64,000 bases of DNA from Pogonophryne albipinna. Taxonomy: Eukaryota > Chordata > Actinopteri > Perciformes > Artedidraconidae. Every line of letters begins with the position of its first letter. Within the stretch, counting starts at the first letter, position 1. Below the pieces are notes generated by a model. It ran no database searches. It worked only from the letters and a program-made list of their open reading frames with translations, and had not been told where the DNA came from. This document shows, in pieces, positions 13,165 to 29,901 of this stretch. The position numbers were made by a program, and so were the translations under genes. Where the stretch lies: assembly GCA_028583405.1 (NCBI GenBank), contig CM053249.1:35602628-35666627 (forward strand). The letters are read 5' to 3'.

Positions 13165-16100
13165 GCAGGTAATACAACACATAATCAATTGTATAACTGA
13201 ATTCTTAAAGCTGCAATAATCTTTTTTCTTTTACGCAACAATTAGTCAAATAACTACGTGTGATGTAATCGCAGTTACTTTTGTCAGAAACGCACAGAGA
13301 GTTAGCACCAAACCTGCATTTTAGCGTTTTAGCATATCTGCTCTTTATTTAACTGCACTGTTTCTTGTTTTAAGTCTCACTGCTCTCATCAAACTCATTC
13401 CCATCAGCAGCCACAATATCAATGTGGACGTATAGTGTGACGTCACCCATAGGTGTCTGCGTGGGGCTCCAGATGTCTCCATGGTGGCACTGCCCCCCCT
13501 AACTAATCCAACACTGGGCCAGGAGGTGAGGCGGGGGAGGAGCCGATGTGATGACGACAGCTAACAGCGAGCGTTCTGTGAAGGCGCCATCTGTACCTTC
13601 AAGTAGCCACGCCCTTTATCATGCATAACATTTAGTATTGATATAAGAAGCTGCTGAGTCATGAATCAGAAGTCATACAATGTCAAATTAGCATTAGAGA
13701 CAATAACAGTGTTTTTGTACCAGTCTGTAATTCCTGATACATATTTCAGACATGCAGGTTACAGCTGTGTCCAATGCATTCATGCAGGTGTACAGTACCA
13801 TTATTAACATGGCACATTTGTCTCACTCGTATTACTTTTTATTATATACAGTATTCATATTTTCTGTTTGTTTACTTTATATTCTTTTTATTTTTCAAAT
13901 GATGTGCAATGCCTTTGTTTTAACATGCTGCTGTAACGAAAAAAGAGTCCCAATTTGGGATCAATAGTCTTATTACTTATCTTATGGCAATTTTGACTCT
14001 TATCACCTTGCAGATAACTTCACTAACTTCTTCCTGCTGTTGCTCCACCCACCCCAACCAACTCTGTGCATGGTGAAGCCATAAACTGTGCTTAGCTTTT
14101 GGTGTAGTTTACTTTCATAAGATCACATTTTGTTGAGCTCTCCTGCAGAAATGTTGCTGCTGCTTCGATCCCTTTAGACCTCCCTGGAAAAAAAGAATAA
14201 GAGAGATGTCAATATCCCTAAACAAGAGGAAAGTGATTCCCAGAAAGCATAAAGAAATACTGCTTTAACAAGGTGTATTATATAAATGCTCAGATTATTC
14301 AAATGAATCTGTGTCAATATCATAAGGATGATGTTCTCCTCTTTTAAAAGGGAAACCCAAACATTCAATCAGAACTGAAGACATCCTTTACTTTTAACTC
14401 CTTCAAGTCCATTTGCCTGTGAACAAAGTATTTAGTAGTTTTAGATGTGTAAGTGCATCCAATCAAGTCAAATGGAAAAAGCCCTGCCATCACAGAGAGC
14501 GTTGATACACCATTATTTAGACACATAATAATAACTGCACCCTTTTAGACAGTATCTTCTATAAATGCATTTATGCTAAAGGAGTTGTGTTACCAATGAG
14601 AAGTGGGCATGCATTATTCCTATGTCAAAATGCAACCGTTGGTTAGCACTTTTTACATTTAAAGAATACTGAAACGTTAGCATGTCAAGACTTTGCTTAC
14701 CGTTTGCATTTCTATAACTTTGAACATAATGGGTTCATCGCGGTGTGATTGGTGAGGATGATCAGAACTTTCAGGTTTGTGTCACATTAAAGAAAGGAGG
14801 GGGCATTTGCAGGAACTGATCCCTTGCAGGATCCCACAGGATATAATGGCTATGGTAGCAACACAGCATACCAATCTATTTCTAATGAAAATACATAAAT
14901 AAAACATGCAAATTTCTCAGCCAGCTGCGCTTGTCAGTTCCGCAGAGCTAAGTCCGGATCAACAAACCGACCATCCTCTGTCAGCGCTCTGCTGGCCCGG
15001 CTCCACACTGCATCGCTCTGCATTCATTTCCATTCTGCCCTGTTTTGCTTAAAAAAATCCCTACAATTGTGGCCTCTTTTGCATTTGGCCCCTATCTACT
15101 ACCCCCCCCCCCCCAAGCTGGGGAGATGCTGCTGTCCACGTGCTTATTCAGAGAGAAATGGCCTTTTGTCTCTGGTGCTCCCCGTCACATAAGGTCACGC
15201 AGGCTTACCCCCGCAAATAAAGCCTCGGCCATTGTTATAATTTGCATTGATGCATAGAGAGGAGAGATAGGGGTGGCAGAGGGCGAGGCTGTATGTATGT
15301 GTGTCTATGAGGAGTAACGTTGGGGGGGCAGGGGGAGGTTATGCAGAGCGACGGCATCTTTGCATGTAAATGTGAGCAATGGATGGACACCATATTTTTT
15401 TCCTCGCCCTCCCACACCACACACCAACACACACACATCACCCCCCCTCGAGAGAAAGAAGGCCTCTTCCTCCCAAGGTCAGTGTCAATGACAGAGTGGG
15501 GCCAATTAGTATGCAGATCAGGGCTGTGATGTCGTTTAAGGGTATTGCTCTGATGCAATCACATTAGTTAGGCCAGGGAAGAATTCCCCGTCTGACCTCA
15601 ATCATACGAGGGGCTGCGGGAGAAGTGAGGGGAGGAAGATACATGGATCATCTCTCTCACCTCGCATCTTATTCCTTTTTTGATGTGACATATGGACAGT
15701 TCAACCTGACAAAAAGTGAGGGTTTTATGGAAACATGAAGTTCCCTTTACGTTATAATACACAAACGAATACACTGATGCTTCGAGGGAGTATATTTCCA
15801 ATAGTGCTAAGAAGTTTGGGATCAATCTTGTCTATTTGTTAAGTACAGAGCTGGAGTCAGGACATGTATGACTCAGCGTAGCATAAAGGCTGGTGTTGAT
15901 TTGTGTTTGTTGTCTCGCGTCCAGGAGGAAGTTAAAATAAGACACAATGGAGTCTCGGAAAAGGTTCAAATGGGAACTTTAATTAAGTAACGTGGTTTCC
16001 AAACAAACAGAGCAGTACAGGGCACACAGCTGTGGTGGGGAGGCGGCGGCGGTGAAGCCAGCGCGAGATCACGTTCTCTCTCAGTCTGTATCTATTCCTT

Positions 16101-16212
16101 CGCTCCTCCTCTCAATGGCGGTTGTGATGACGGGGGTCCGCCCTCCTCTTTCTCCGATGTCCGATATCGCGCATAACAGAGGATTTAGACGTTGTGTGTT
16201 CATTGTATAACT
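13165..16212. other. Unassigned DNA with two notable blocks
   Basis: No intact gene. About 13390-13620 contains phrases (CCACAATATCAATGTGGACG, GTGACGTCACCCAT) that read like a dispersed fish repeat, but I could not find its ends. About 15030-15560 is repeat-poor and TAAT/ATTA-rich with a C run at about 15103-15114, and could be conserved non-coding DNA. Frames here lack domains. Confidence 0.35.
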
Positions 16213-17761
16213 CAGAGCCGGCCCGACCCATTAAGCAACATAAGCGGCCGCTTAGGGCCCCGCAGCCACTAAGGGGCCCCCTAGCAAAAAAAAAAAAAAA
16301 TGTAATTATTTTTTATTAAAACAAAAAAAATCTCAGTACACCGTCGCTGTGATAAGTATGTTTAATTAATTGTGTTAATATGCCTAGATTGCCTACTCTC
16401 AAAGTCAATGTATTATAATATTGAGTCAATAATATAATACATTAACCGTGCTTTACCTGAACCTCATCATGACACTAGAGAGGACGGCAGGATTGTAATT
16501 TCCCGTGTTCAGTGAATGCAACAGAGGCAAGACATCCAGAGAGTTGAATGGAAATAAACATCTGACTTATTGGCTGACAGGTACCTATCCTGTGAGCTGT
16601 GACAATGTTTAAACTGTCAGTCGGACTCAAGAGTTTTTGAAGATGGACATAAGAACATTTGTTCTTATAAAAGATGACAATTCTCAAGTGGTGGCTCACA
16701 CAACAACCCCAGAGCCACCACTTGAGCCAGGTGAACAAGGTATGTAAATGTCAGTAAACTTCCAAGTTATGCGAACATGTAAGCAAAGCATAAATTACAG
16801 CTACATTGACGTTACTTTGAATCGCGGGGGTAAGCTAAACCGTTAGCAAGTAGCTATAGATAGCCAGATATATTAAATAAACACTTTGTCATACAATCTA
16901 AATGTTATGTTTTTTAGCGTTACCTGGTGATTTCAAAGAAAGCTCTCTGGGAAATGTTGATTTACTGTTCGACATGAAGCTAGAAGCTACCTTCAGTTGA
17001 TCCTGAGTCCTTTCAGTTAAAGTGTTTCATAGTTAGCTTAGCTAAGCATCAACCTAGCACTGAAATATGGATGTTATGTGAAAGTATTTCTGAGAAAAAG
17101 TCAGCTGAAATGGTGGCATAGTTGCCACTGTTGTACGTGTCGACAGCATTTTTGAACGTATTTGCAGCAGTAAATGTGGCTGTTTGGCCACTGACATTGC
17201 CATAACAACACCTGAATTTAAATGTGCAACCTCTTTTTGTGACAGATTTTTGCAAGAAATTATAATTCTCCGGAATGATATTCCTATTGACAGCTAGTTT
17301 TTATGTGAACATTATGAGATGGACAGCCAGAGAGAATAAATGAAAAACAATTATGAAATACTATATTACAAAACAAGAATACAGTTTAAGTGATTTGTAA
17401 AATATCCATAAAGAAAAATCTGCTTACAGTTCTGTTTCATAAGGGTGTTTGAGAGATGTATCCATAGATCTCTTAATTTTGCTCTCCAAGTGCACCAGAT
17501 CGATGCTTTTAACTTCAATATTTAAAAAAAAAATCTTCCGGGGGGAGCATGCCCCCGGACCCCCCTAGAGGAGGTGAGGACCCCCCTAGAGGAGGTTAGG
17601 TCCACGATGTTTACATGCTTATTTATACAATATATGTGCTTATGCTAACATCATAAGACAAAAGTTGGTTCCGTGTTGTGTGTAGTGAGAACGCGCTAGA
17701 GTGAGGGGGGCCCCCAAGTAAAAGCTTGCTTAGGGCCCCCAAAGGTCTAGGGCCGGCCCTG
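16213..17761. mobile_element. hAT-type transposon remnant, 1.55 kb
   Basis: A perfect 8-bp target duplication GTATAACT flanks it (16205-16212 and 17762-17769). The left end CAGAGCCGGCCCGACC and the right end read inward CAGGGCCGGCCCTAGACC are inverted copies, followed on both sides by GCTTAGGGCCCC / GGGGGCCCTAAGC motifs. No intact transposase frame remains. Its right third carries a roughly 220-bp module shared with two other hAT elements in this window. Confidence 0.9.
17378..17605. repeat. Shared hAT-internal module, copy 1
   Basis: It runs from about ACAAGAATACAGTTT through TGTATCCATAGATCTC to CCCCCGGACCCCCCTAGAGG. Copies occur near 35783-36000 and 60672-60895, in the same orientation relative to the window. 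The 3' part is followed here by a direct duplication of a CCCCCCTAGAGGAGGT block. Its minus strand has short open pieces in related frames in all copies, so it may derive from a transposase or an exon, but no full frame survives. Confidence 0.75.
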
Positions 17762-17769
17762 GTATAACT

Positions 17770-22440
<4,671 letters not shown>

Positions 22441-22489
22441 TGCCACATTTCTTTTAACTCTTCTTTCTTTCCTTTGGTTATTTAAGTTG

Positions 22490-22571
22490 CAGGTCTCCCT
22501 TGAAAAAGAGATATATGATCTCAATGGGACCAATCTGGTTAAATAAAGGTTTGAAATGAAATGAAATGAAG
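22490..22571 (+). mobile_element. 3' tail of a LINE or SINE
   Basis: The segment ending GGTTAAATAAAGGTTTGAAA and a short TGAAA repeat (TGAAATGAAATGAAATGAA) has the form of a non-LTR retrotransposon 3' end: a conserved tail followed by a short simple repeat. No coding sequence is attached. The orientation is inferred from the A-rich end. Confidence 0.45.
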
Positions 22572-22712
22572 TTCGTTTTTCCAGTGTTATATACTTGACC
22601 ATATTTAGAAACCCCCGAAAGTGAAACGAGTCCTCACCAAGTACACCACATCTATCCATGTGTTGATAGCAGCCACCTCCACACTTATAAGGCTGTATCA
22701 GAACCACAGGCT

Positions 22713-22949
22713 TAGGGCCGCCCCTCCCTACAGGCCGATCACGCAGACTGCGTGGGGCCTCACCTCGCGGAGGGTTCTTCATTTTGCGGAGGGAGCCTCA
22801 TCTGAAGCGCAAATGCGGCGCACCTACAGTGTAAGTGCGCCACAGTTTCGTAAGTGCTCCACTAGCACCCCCGTCGACGACGCTCGCGACACAGAGGGCC
22901 TCATCATATAACTTTGCGTGGGGCCACAAGTTGGCCAGGGGCAGCCCTG
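22713..22949. mobile_element. hAT miniature element, 237 bp
   Basis: A perfect 8-bp duplication CACAGGCT flanks it (22705-22712 and 22950-22957). The left end TAGGGCCGCCCCTCCC and the right end read inward CAGGGCTGCCCCTGGCC are inverted copies. It is GC-rich compared with its surroundings, with GCGGAGGG and GCGCCACAG motifs. No coding capacity. Confidence 0.88.
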
Positions 22950-22976
22950 CACAGGCTACACCTTCTCCTGTCTCCT

Positions 22977-23360
22977 GCAGAGCCATATGTGGCGCTGACA
23001 ACTTCACTGGTGGAGGTTGGCTTCCAACAACTTTTATAAAGATGCTTCTGCCGTTTGTGTAGCTGTGTGGATGCAGTGAGATGGAACCTGAGGCGGAGCA
23101 GCTGTACAGGCAGGTGTTGGCCAACATGGAGGATGCTGCCTCTCTGACTGGACATGCCATGCTTTCCCTCAGTCAGCTGCTGGAGAACATCTGGGCCTGG
23201 CTGGCTGATGCTCTGCGGTGACTGGAGTAGTCTGTGCTGGACCGCTGTGACATGTTGGACGGCTGCATGCTGACAAAGAGGCATCTGTGTGATGGGAGAA
23301 CAACAAGCCCTGCTAATGCTCCAACAAGAGTTCGACCAACTTGGGTTTCTTAGGTTTCAC
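22977..23360 (+). pseudogene. Degenerate coding relic, unrecognised protein
   Basis: After a polypyrimidine tract and CAG (about 22957-22979) that resemble a splice acceptor, the plus strand shows protein-like pieces in shifting frames. The clearest is a 46-codon frame at 23081-23221 (starts MEPEAEQLYRQVLANMED, contains SLSQLLENIWAWLADAL). It stops at TGA but continues in the same frame past one more stop (TAG) as SVLDRCDMLDGCMLTKRHLC, then after a one-base shift as EQQALLMLQQEFDQLG. Both stops could be C-to-T changes of CGA and CAG. It reads as a helical, charged protein segment. I cannot name the family. A chance frame is possible but the continuity across 300 bp argues against it. Confidence 0.45.
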
Positions 23361-24085
23361 TCTACAGCTGCTGAGACAGTAGCTCATACTGTGTTTGTAC
23401 CAATATTCAGGGCACTGCAGTTTGATTTTGTGTGTTTGTTTTGTCTTGTTGTCGAGGTGTCTCAATGGAGGTCTGCTGCAACACATTCATATCAAACATT
23501 ATTATTCTTCAATAGGACCCGAAGCCTTAACATATCAACTACATGTCTATATATGAACAAATGACACCCCAAGGATACTTGATTGTTATTTCAAAACCAC
23601 AGGGAATAATTTCTAATAATAAATATATAACTATTTTAAATATATATTTTAAATATATATATATTTTAAATATATAACGCCAAAACTGCCACCACTTTTC
23701 CAACATCCAACACTGACGTGGGTCACAGGGTAATGGGGTTCTCAATAATGATGGAGAGGTACCTGATGGGAGACTCCTTCCCTGGAAGCAGGAGCATCTC
23801 TGAAAGAGATTCCTTTGTTTATTATGTTAAGTTTAAAGAAAATGTAAACGTTTCTGGACATGAAACTCCACAAACTTTAGTATGAAATAAAAGATTAGGG
23901 ACAGGATCCAAAGAGGTCATCTTCTGAGCAACGTCCGTGCATCACAACAGACTTTCTGGTACGATACAATAATACTTTGTTGTCAGATCAAGTCTGACAG
24001 TTTTCTTGCATCACAGCAGCTCCATTTACAACATCAAACAAGGACAACTAACCGATTTGATGGTAACAATTCATATTCACTGTTC
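23361..24085. other. Unassigned DNA with an AT-rich self-complementary patch
   Basis: Around 23634-23677 the motif TATATTTTAAATATATA repeats in both orientations and could fold on itself. Otherwise nothing is recognised. Confidence 0.45.
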
Positions 24086-25911
24086 AGGGGCCTCATTTAT
24101 AACGCCTTGCGTAGGATTCACGTGGGAAGGTTGCTTACGTAGTACAACGCAAAAAAATAGGTACAGAAATGTTCCAACATTTTCCGATTCACAAAACATT
24201 GCGTACCGGCATACTTGCCAACCCTCCCGATTTTCGCGGGAGACTCCCGGTTTCCTCCCGGGGTCATATTTCTCCCGCATTTCTCCCGATTTCTGACAAA
24301 ATCAGATTTACTCAGGACTGTTTCCACTCGGACTTTAATACAGCTACACCATTGTTTGGTTTCCGTGGTAGCACGTCTCTTTAGTAGCGCACGCAACTGA
24401 AAGTCTGAGAGGGTGAGCCGATAGCCACAGAAAAGATAGACAACTATACCCTCTGCTCACTCCTTTCCTGAAAAATACAAGTCCAGCCCACACATATGCT
24501 CCATCAAGGATGGTGCTACAGGCTGCAAGACAGTGCACTTACAACTACAATAAGCATGTTAATCTACAGCTCCGGCGATCCACTAACACACCACCCCCCC
24601 CCCCCCCCCCCCCCCCGCGCGGTGGTTTTGAAATGCTCCCGATTTCTGAGGTCTCAAGGTTGGCAAGTATGCGTACCGGCGAGGGAAGTGCGTACAGCAC
24701 TTCCTACGCCGGTTTCCCTTTATAAATCACAACCGAATCGAAATGCGGTGCAGCTTTTGCAGGCTTCACGTAACGCCCATATTTGCCTATAAATAGTCAA
24801 AGAAACGCCCATTCATTCATTCATTCATTCTGACTGACTGCATGAAGAAGATCGCAGGAAATGACGACAGAACAGCTAAAAAAGACATCTCACACCGTGT
24901 CAGATTTTGGTTATTTTGGGGAGGTGGAGATAAATCATATTGTTTGGTGGATGCAGTTTGAACCAGAGTAGCAGCATGGAGGTCGGATCGTCACCAAAAT
25001 AAATAAATAAGTGGTCCGAAAAAGGTTAATGACAACAACAATACACATAGCCTTCCTCAGGCAGTGTGTTTGTACCGGGGACAGGAGACACCCCCTTGAT
25101 GAGAAACTCTAAGAAATGATCGGGGAATCCCTCCGGAGTGGAGTCATGACGACTGGATCTGAATTATTTGTTTGTATTTGGTGGTTTGTGTTCCAGCTTT
25201 CGATCAGCTGTGCGCAGCGTCTCCACTGCAGCAACTCTATATCCACCAGTTAAAGGAAATACAACTAATGTGTTATATTAGCTGTACAATTGACCACATA
25301 TGGTGTTCTTAGTTTCCATACCTCCTGTGTTTTACGAGCGACCTATCAAGTCTTGGCAAACGGCATAAAACACGATTAAACATGATAGTATATAAAACCA
25401 TGCTCGTATCTACAACCTATAGAAATGCAAAACGGCGTCAGTTTAGACGTAATTCTGTCCTCCTGCTTACCGCATCATTTATGAGAAAACATTTCATAAC
25501 ATTAACACAACATATTCGAGGTGGTTTTAAATAACATATCCGTATTTATTTATTTCTCCAAGTTATGTTTTTGTGTGCACTGAGGAGTCTCAAACAGGCG
25601 TTTGTTTAATCATTTCAAGATTGGCTTTAATCAATGTTTGAAAATGAATTCTTCATATATGATAAATGAGAGGTAACATTTTATTTATGGTATTATTTCC
25701 ACATATTTCTCTCCATTCTTCCTTCTGCCAACGGTGTCGCAGTTTCTCGTCTCTCTCGTTGTTGTGCTTAGTGCGTACGCATGGGTCAGAGTTTGCGTGG
25801 AGGACCGCACATTTTCCCGTCAAGTTAGTATTTTATAAATCGCAAACATTGCGTAGAAACTGGCGTACGCCATTTTTTGAGCGTATATCCCTTTATAAAT
25901 GAGACAATGCC
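24086..25911. mobile_element. Inverted-repeat element with CTCATTTATAA ends
   Basis: The left end carries GGGGCCTCATTTATAACG and the right end read inward GGCATTGTCTCATTTATAAA. Both ends also contain GCGTA(C/G)G and TTGCG motifs in inverted arrangement, with further GCGTACGC / GTACGCC copies inside. Without the insertion at 24211-24670 it is about 1.36 kb. A 'TTTATAAA plus GCGTACGC' signature suggests a PIF/Harbinger-like non-autonomous family, but I could not fix the outer boundary or target duplication. Contains an ATTC repeat at about 24810-24830. Confidence 0.6.
24211..24670. mobile_element. 460-bp MITE nested in the preceding element
   Basis: Ends ATACTTGCCAACC are perfect inverted copies (13 bp). 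A 10-bp direct repeat GCGTACCGGC flanks it (24201-24210 and 24671-24680). A duplication of 9-10 bp is longer than the usual hAT 8 bp and would fit a Mutator-like element, but the superfamily is not certain. The interior has CTCCCG-rich sub-terminal repeats and a run of 23 C at 24594-24616. Confidence 0.88.
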
Positions 25912-26204
25912 GTGGCCAGCCTCACTATGGTGTTATGGTAGTCCACAGGAAGTCATGAGATGTGCTCACCTTGATGTGGATTTGCCCTAAAGTCCTCATG
26001 TAAAGTTTGCTGCAGTCATCAGCACATGTTTACGGATTGAGTCGATAAATGTACGTTTCTGCTGTTACTTCTTGATGATGAAAAAACATACATTAAACCG
26101 CCCATTACATCTCTACGTTATATACCACCAGGCGTGAGTCTTCATAGATATCCACGTTTGACAAGCACATTGTTTTAGGCACCAATGTTGCTTCCTTTGT
26201 ATTA
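25912..26204. other. Unassigned DNA
   Basis: No feature recognised between two inverted-repeat elements. Confidence 0.5.
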
Positions 26205-26845
26205 CGGTACGTCCACACAGCAGCTTTTCAAAAATCTTGAAAATCTTGGAGCTGGGCGTGTCTGAAAGCTTGGGGATTTTTTGCGAGCAACGCGACCAAC
26301 AACCAATCACATGAATCTCCCGCCCCCGACATACAAAGCAAAAAACCCCGGGATTTTATGCGAGCAATATATATATATATATATATATATAAACTCCCCA
26401 AACAGGCGAAAACCTACCAGTTTCACCCACTGTCTCTGCCACCTCCCTCCATGCCTGGTTCCTCCGGTTTGTATCCCGTTAATAGTTCTGGTCGTAAAGA
26501 ACCGGGTGATTTGCTACCGTAATTTCTCGTTTGGAATATGAGGAAATGAACTGCGGTCTGGTTCTCCCTGCTTACACGCGGTTTGATTGGCTAGCGCTTC
26601 TACTGTTGATTTGCATAAACGGGATTTGATTGGCTGACGCTTCCAGCTCAGCTTCAAAAGTTGAACATTGCTCAACTTTTGAATCCTGAAAATCCTGGAA
26701 ATCCTGGAAATCTTCGCTTCGCTCCCCCACAATGCAGTTCGGCGAAAAGCGAGGCAAAGTGACGTCATCCCCATTCAAAGTCAATGGGCAGAGAAGCGTT
26801 GGAAGCGTTGGAAGATTTGTTTAAAGCTGCTGTGTGGACGTACCG
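26205..26845. mobile_element. PIF/Harbinger-type MITE, copy 1
   Basis: Ends CGGTACGTCCACACAGCAGC are perfect inverted copies extending to CTTT. TTA lies directly outside both ends (26202-26204 and 26846-26848), the classic 3-bp Harbinger target. It is 641 bp with no transposase. The interior (about 26243-26480) closely matches the element at 29305-29898, although their terminal bases differ. An (AT)n tract sits at about 26368-26390. Confidence 0.92.
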
Positions 26846-26848
26846 TTA

Positions 26849-28291
26849 GACAAACAACCTTTTTAAGAAATAAGATAAAGCTTGGGCTTTAAGTGCTTCT
26901 CCCCTGATAACAAAGCACGTATCACAATGTGCAGGTAGATTTATTGGGAGCAGCCAGTCGTGCAGTCAACCCCCCAGTCGTGTAATGAAGCAAATATACA
27001 AGCCGAGTGGTCAGAGAGGCCTGAGCTAGTTAATGACAGCTGATATCTCAGAACCCGGCGACAACCAGGCTTGAAACATTTGCTCAGGAGACTTGCCGCG
27101 GGTTTCAATCTCACCGCAAATCCATTTATATGTTTGCCCGCTGATTTATGGCCTTATTTTAACTGTCTTCTACATGCAAATGTGCAGCGACCGCTAAAGA
27201 AATATACATAATGTGATTCTCAGGGTCATCCCTCCAGCCTGTCAAGTTGCGGAGGAAGCTGCTATGTGTTGAAGTGGAGTGCAAGGGGGTCGTAGGGATT
27301 CAGGGAATTATACCTTCCGGAGGGGGGGGTGAAGGCACAAGGTGGCCGTCCGGTTCCCTGGCCCTCATCTGAATAAAGCCCCCATTAGGCCTTGGGCAGA
27401 TATTCATCATCCCCTTCCTCAGCACTATCATTATCTCCACACATAGGTTCCTTATGCCATAAGGTGTGCCATCCATTGACACTGATGCTAAAGCACCCAA
27501 GGACTCTTTTTCGTTACATTTGAAAATCTAAGGTTTCTGTATATTTATCTGAAGCTTGGCATGGATAATAAGTAACTATTTGATTATCTCTATTTCTGAT
27601 CATTGTAATTAGGGCTCTATCATGTCTAATTTGGAGTTTAATTGATTAGAGCTTAGATGTGTGATCTAGTCATTTCTCCTTACACTGCAGCTCTCTACAC
27701 TCTCCTGTCTTACACAGGAGATACTGATTTGAAAATGATTCCCAGGCATGCAATTATGATCATATATCCTGACACGTGAAGAGCAACTTTATTAAAGGGA
27801 TCTGTCATGCGGCTCCGTCACCAGTCTCCCTGCGTGGACATGACAAAGTAGATTAATCAATTAAGGCACAGCAATTGCATTAGGCGGGGTATTGCCTTTA
27901 CATTTTCTTTCACATTATTTCACACATTTCTCACATGCTGGTGTATGTTAATGCAGGCAGGGCTACAGACCGGTGACATGTGGCTTCAACACATTAACTG
28001 TCTGCAAATGGGGGGTGGACAGCTGCTGTTTAGAATGTGTCATTTAGAGCTGTGTTTCCTGGATACAGAATTAAACTTGGTTTAAACACAATGCATTTTT
28101 CACGTGTAAATCTCAAATCTTGGAATTAGCCACGAGACAATTATTTTCCTATTGTGTGGAAACAGTGCAGTGTCTCCCATCACATTTAAAAATGTGTGTC
28201 TAACTTTGAATCCGTTTTCTACTTCTTGCATGCACAATTGCTGCACCCCCATCTACCTCTCTCCATAATAACCAGGACGAGGTATTTTTAA
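26849..28291. other. Unassigned DNA; strongest candidate conserved non-coding region
   Basis: About 26930-27240 and 27600-27960 are repeat-free, with homeodomain-like TAAT/ATTA cores and mixed composition (for example GCTAGTTAATGACAGCTG and CTGATTTATGGCC). This is the texture of conserved enhancers, but only alignment can show conservation. No protein-coding frame is convincing. Confidence 0.35.
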
Positions 28292-28327
28292 TCAGAAGTC
28301 CTCTCCTCACCCCTAGATGCTTCAGTA

Positions 28328-29304
28328 ATGAACAATTACAGGCCCATATCAAACCTGCCATTTCTAGGTAAAATCATTGAAAAAGTTGTTTTTCAACAGT
28401 TGAGTAACTTCTTTCATTTAAATAACTGTTTGGATGTGTTCCAGTCAGGCTTTCGTCCAAACCACAGCACCGAGACTGCTCTTGTAAAGGTCTTTAATGA
28501 CATCCACTTAAACACAGACAGTGGCAGAACTTCAGTGTTAGTATTATTAGATCTCAGTGCTGCGTTTGACACTGTTGACCACAACATATTACTAGACCGT
28601 CTGGAAAACTGGGTGGGACTTTCGGCAACAGTTCGAAATTGGTTTGAATCCTACTTAAAGGACAGAAAAAACTTTGTTTCTATAGGTAAATACACATCTG
28701 AGTTGACAACTATGACATGTGGGGTACCTCAAGGCTCCATCCTGGGGCCTCTTCTCTTTAACATCTACATGCTACCACTGACTCAGATAATGAAGAACAA
28801 CAAAACAAGTTACCATAGCTATGCAGATGACACACACATTTACATAACCATTTCACCAGGAGACTATGCTCCAGTTAAAACACTGAGTAAGTGCATTGAA
28901 CAAATCAATGACTGGATGTGTCAGAACTTTCTCCAATTAAACAAAGATAAAACTGAGGTAATGGTTTTTGGAGCCAAGGCAGAACGTATATAAGTTAGCG
29001 CTGAGCTTCAGTCTGCAATGTTCAAAACAACAGATAAAGCCAGAAATCTAGGTGTAGTCATGGACTCTGTCCTGAGTTTCAACAGTCACATTAAAACAGT
29101 TACTAAATCAGGCTACTATCACCTAAAGAATATATCTAGGATTAAAAGACTAATGTCACAGCAGGATTTGGAAAAACTTGTCCATGCTTTTATCTTCAGT
29201 AGACTGGACTACTGTAATGGTGTCTTTACAGGTCTCACTAAAAAATCTATTAGAAAGCTGCAGCTGATTCAGAACGCCGCTGCTCGAGTCCTCACTGACA
29301 CTAA
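28328..29304 (+). pseudogene. LINE reverse transcriptase, N-terminal and central part
   Basis: The enzyme would copy LINE RNA into DNA at the target site. Visible motifs in order: [19 protein letters not shown] (near residue 2), [15 protein letters not shown] (about 38-52), [13 protein letters not shown] (catalytic motif A, Asp near 73-80), [16 protein letters not shown] (about 132-147), YADDTHIYI (motif C, catalytic Asp-Asp near 166), and [15 protein letters not shown] stop lies at 28991-28993 in the same frame. The frame then continues from 29018 with NLGVVMDS, SRLDYCNGVF and LQLIQNAAARVLT. It breaks off at the MITE. The stop and the insertion mean it is dead. Confidence 0.9.
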
Positions 29305-29898
29305 CGGAGCGTCCACACTACAGCTTCAAAAAAAGCTTGGAGCTGGGAGTGTCTGAAGCTTGGGGATTTTATTCGAGCAATGCGACCAACAACCAATCAC
29401 ATGAATCTCCCGCCCCCGACATACAAAGCAAAGAACCCCGGGGATTTTATGCGAGCAATATATATATAAACTCCCCAAACAGTCAAAAACCTACCAGTTT
29501 CACCCACTGTCTCTGCCACCTCCCTCCATGACTGGTTCTTCCGGTTTGTATACCGGTAGGTGAAGAGGGTCTGGTCATACAAAACCGGGTGATTTGCTAC
29601 GGAGATAAATAGTTTCTCCTCCATCTTTTTTTGAAATATAGAAATCAACGGCGGGATATCTCTCCCAGCTTAGACGCGGTTTGATTGGCTAGCGCTTGAG
29701 CTGTCAGATTTTCAGAAACGGGATTTGATTGTCTGGCGCTGGCTACTCCGGCGTCTCCGGCGGAGACGGACCGCTATGCTACCCACAATTCAGTTCGGCG
29801 AAAAGCGAGGCAACGTGAAGTCACCCCATTCAAAGTGAATGGGCAGACGCGTTGGAAACTGTTTTTGAAGCTGTCGACGCTGTAGTGTGGACGCAGCG
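29305..29898. mobile_element. PIF/Harbinger-type MITE, copy 2, inside the LINE
   Basis: Left end CGGAGCGTCCACACTACAGC and right end read inward CGCTGCGTCCACACTACAGC are inverted copies. TAA flanks both sides (29302-29304 and 29899-29901), a 3-bp Harbinger target. The interior shares long stretches with 26205-26845 (the AGCTTGGGGATTTT and AACCAATCACATGAATCTCC region). The insertion plus one TAA copy is 597 bp, a multiple of three, and the LINE frame lines up on either side. Confidence 0.93.
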
Positions 29899-29901
29899 TA
29901 A

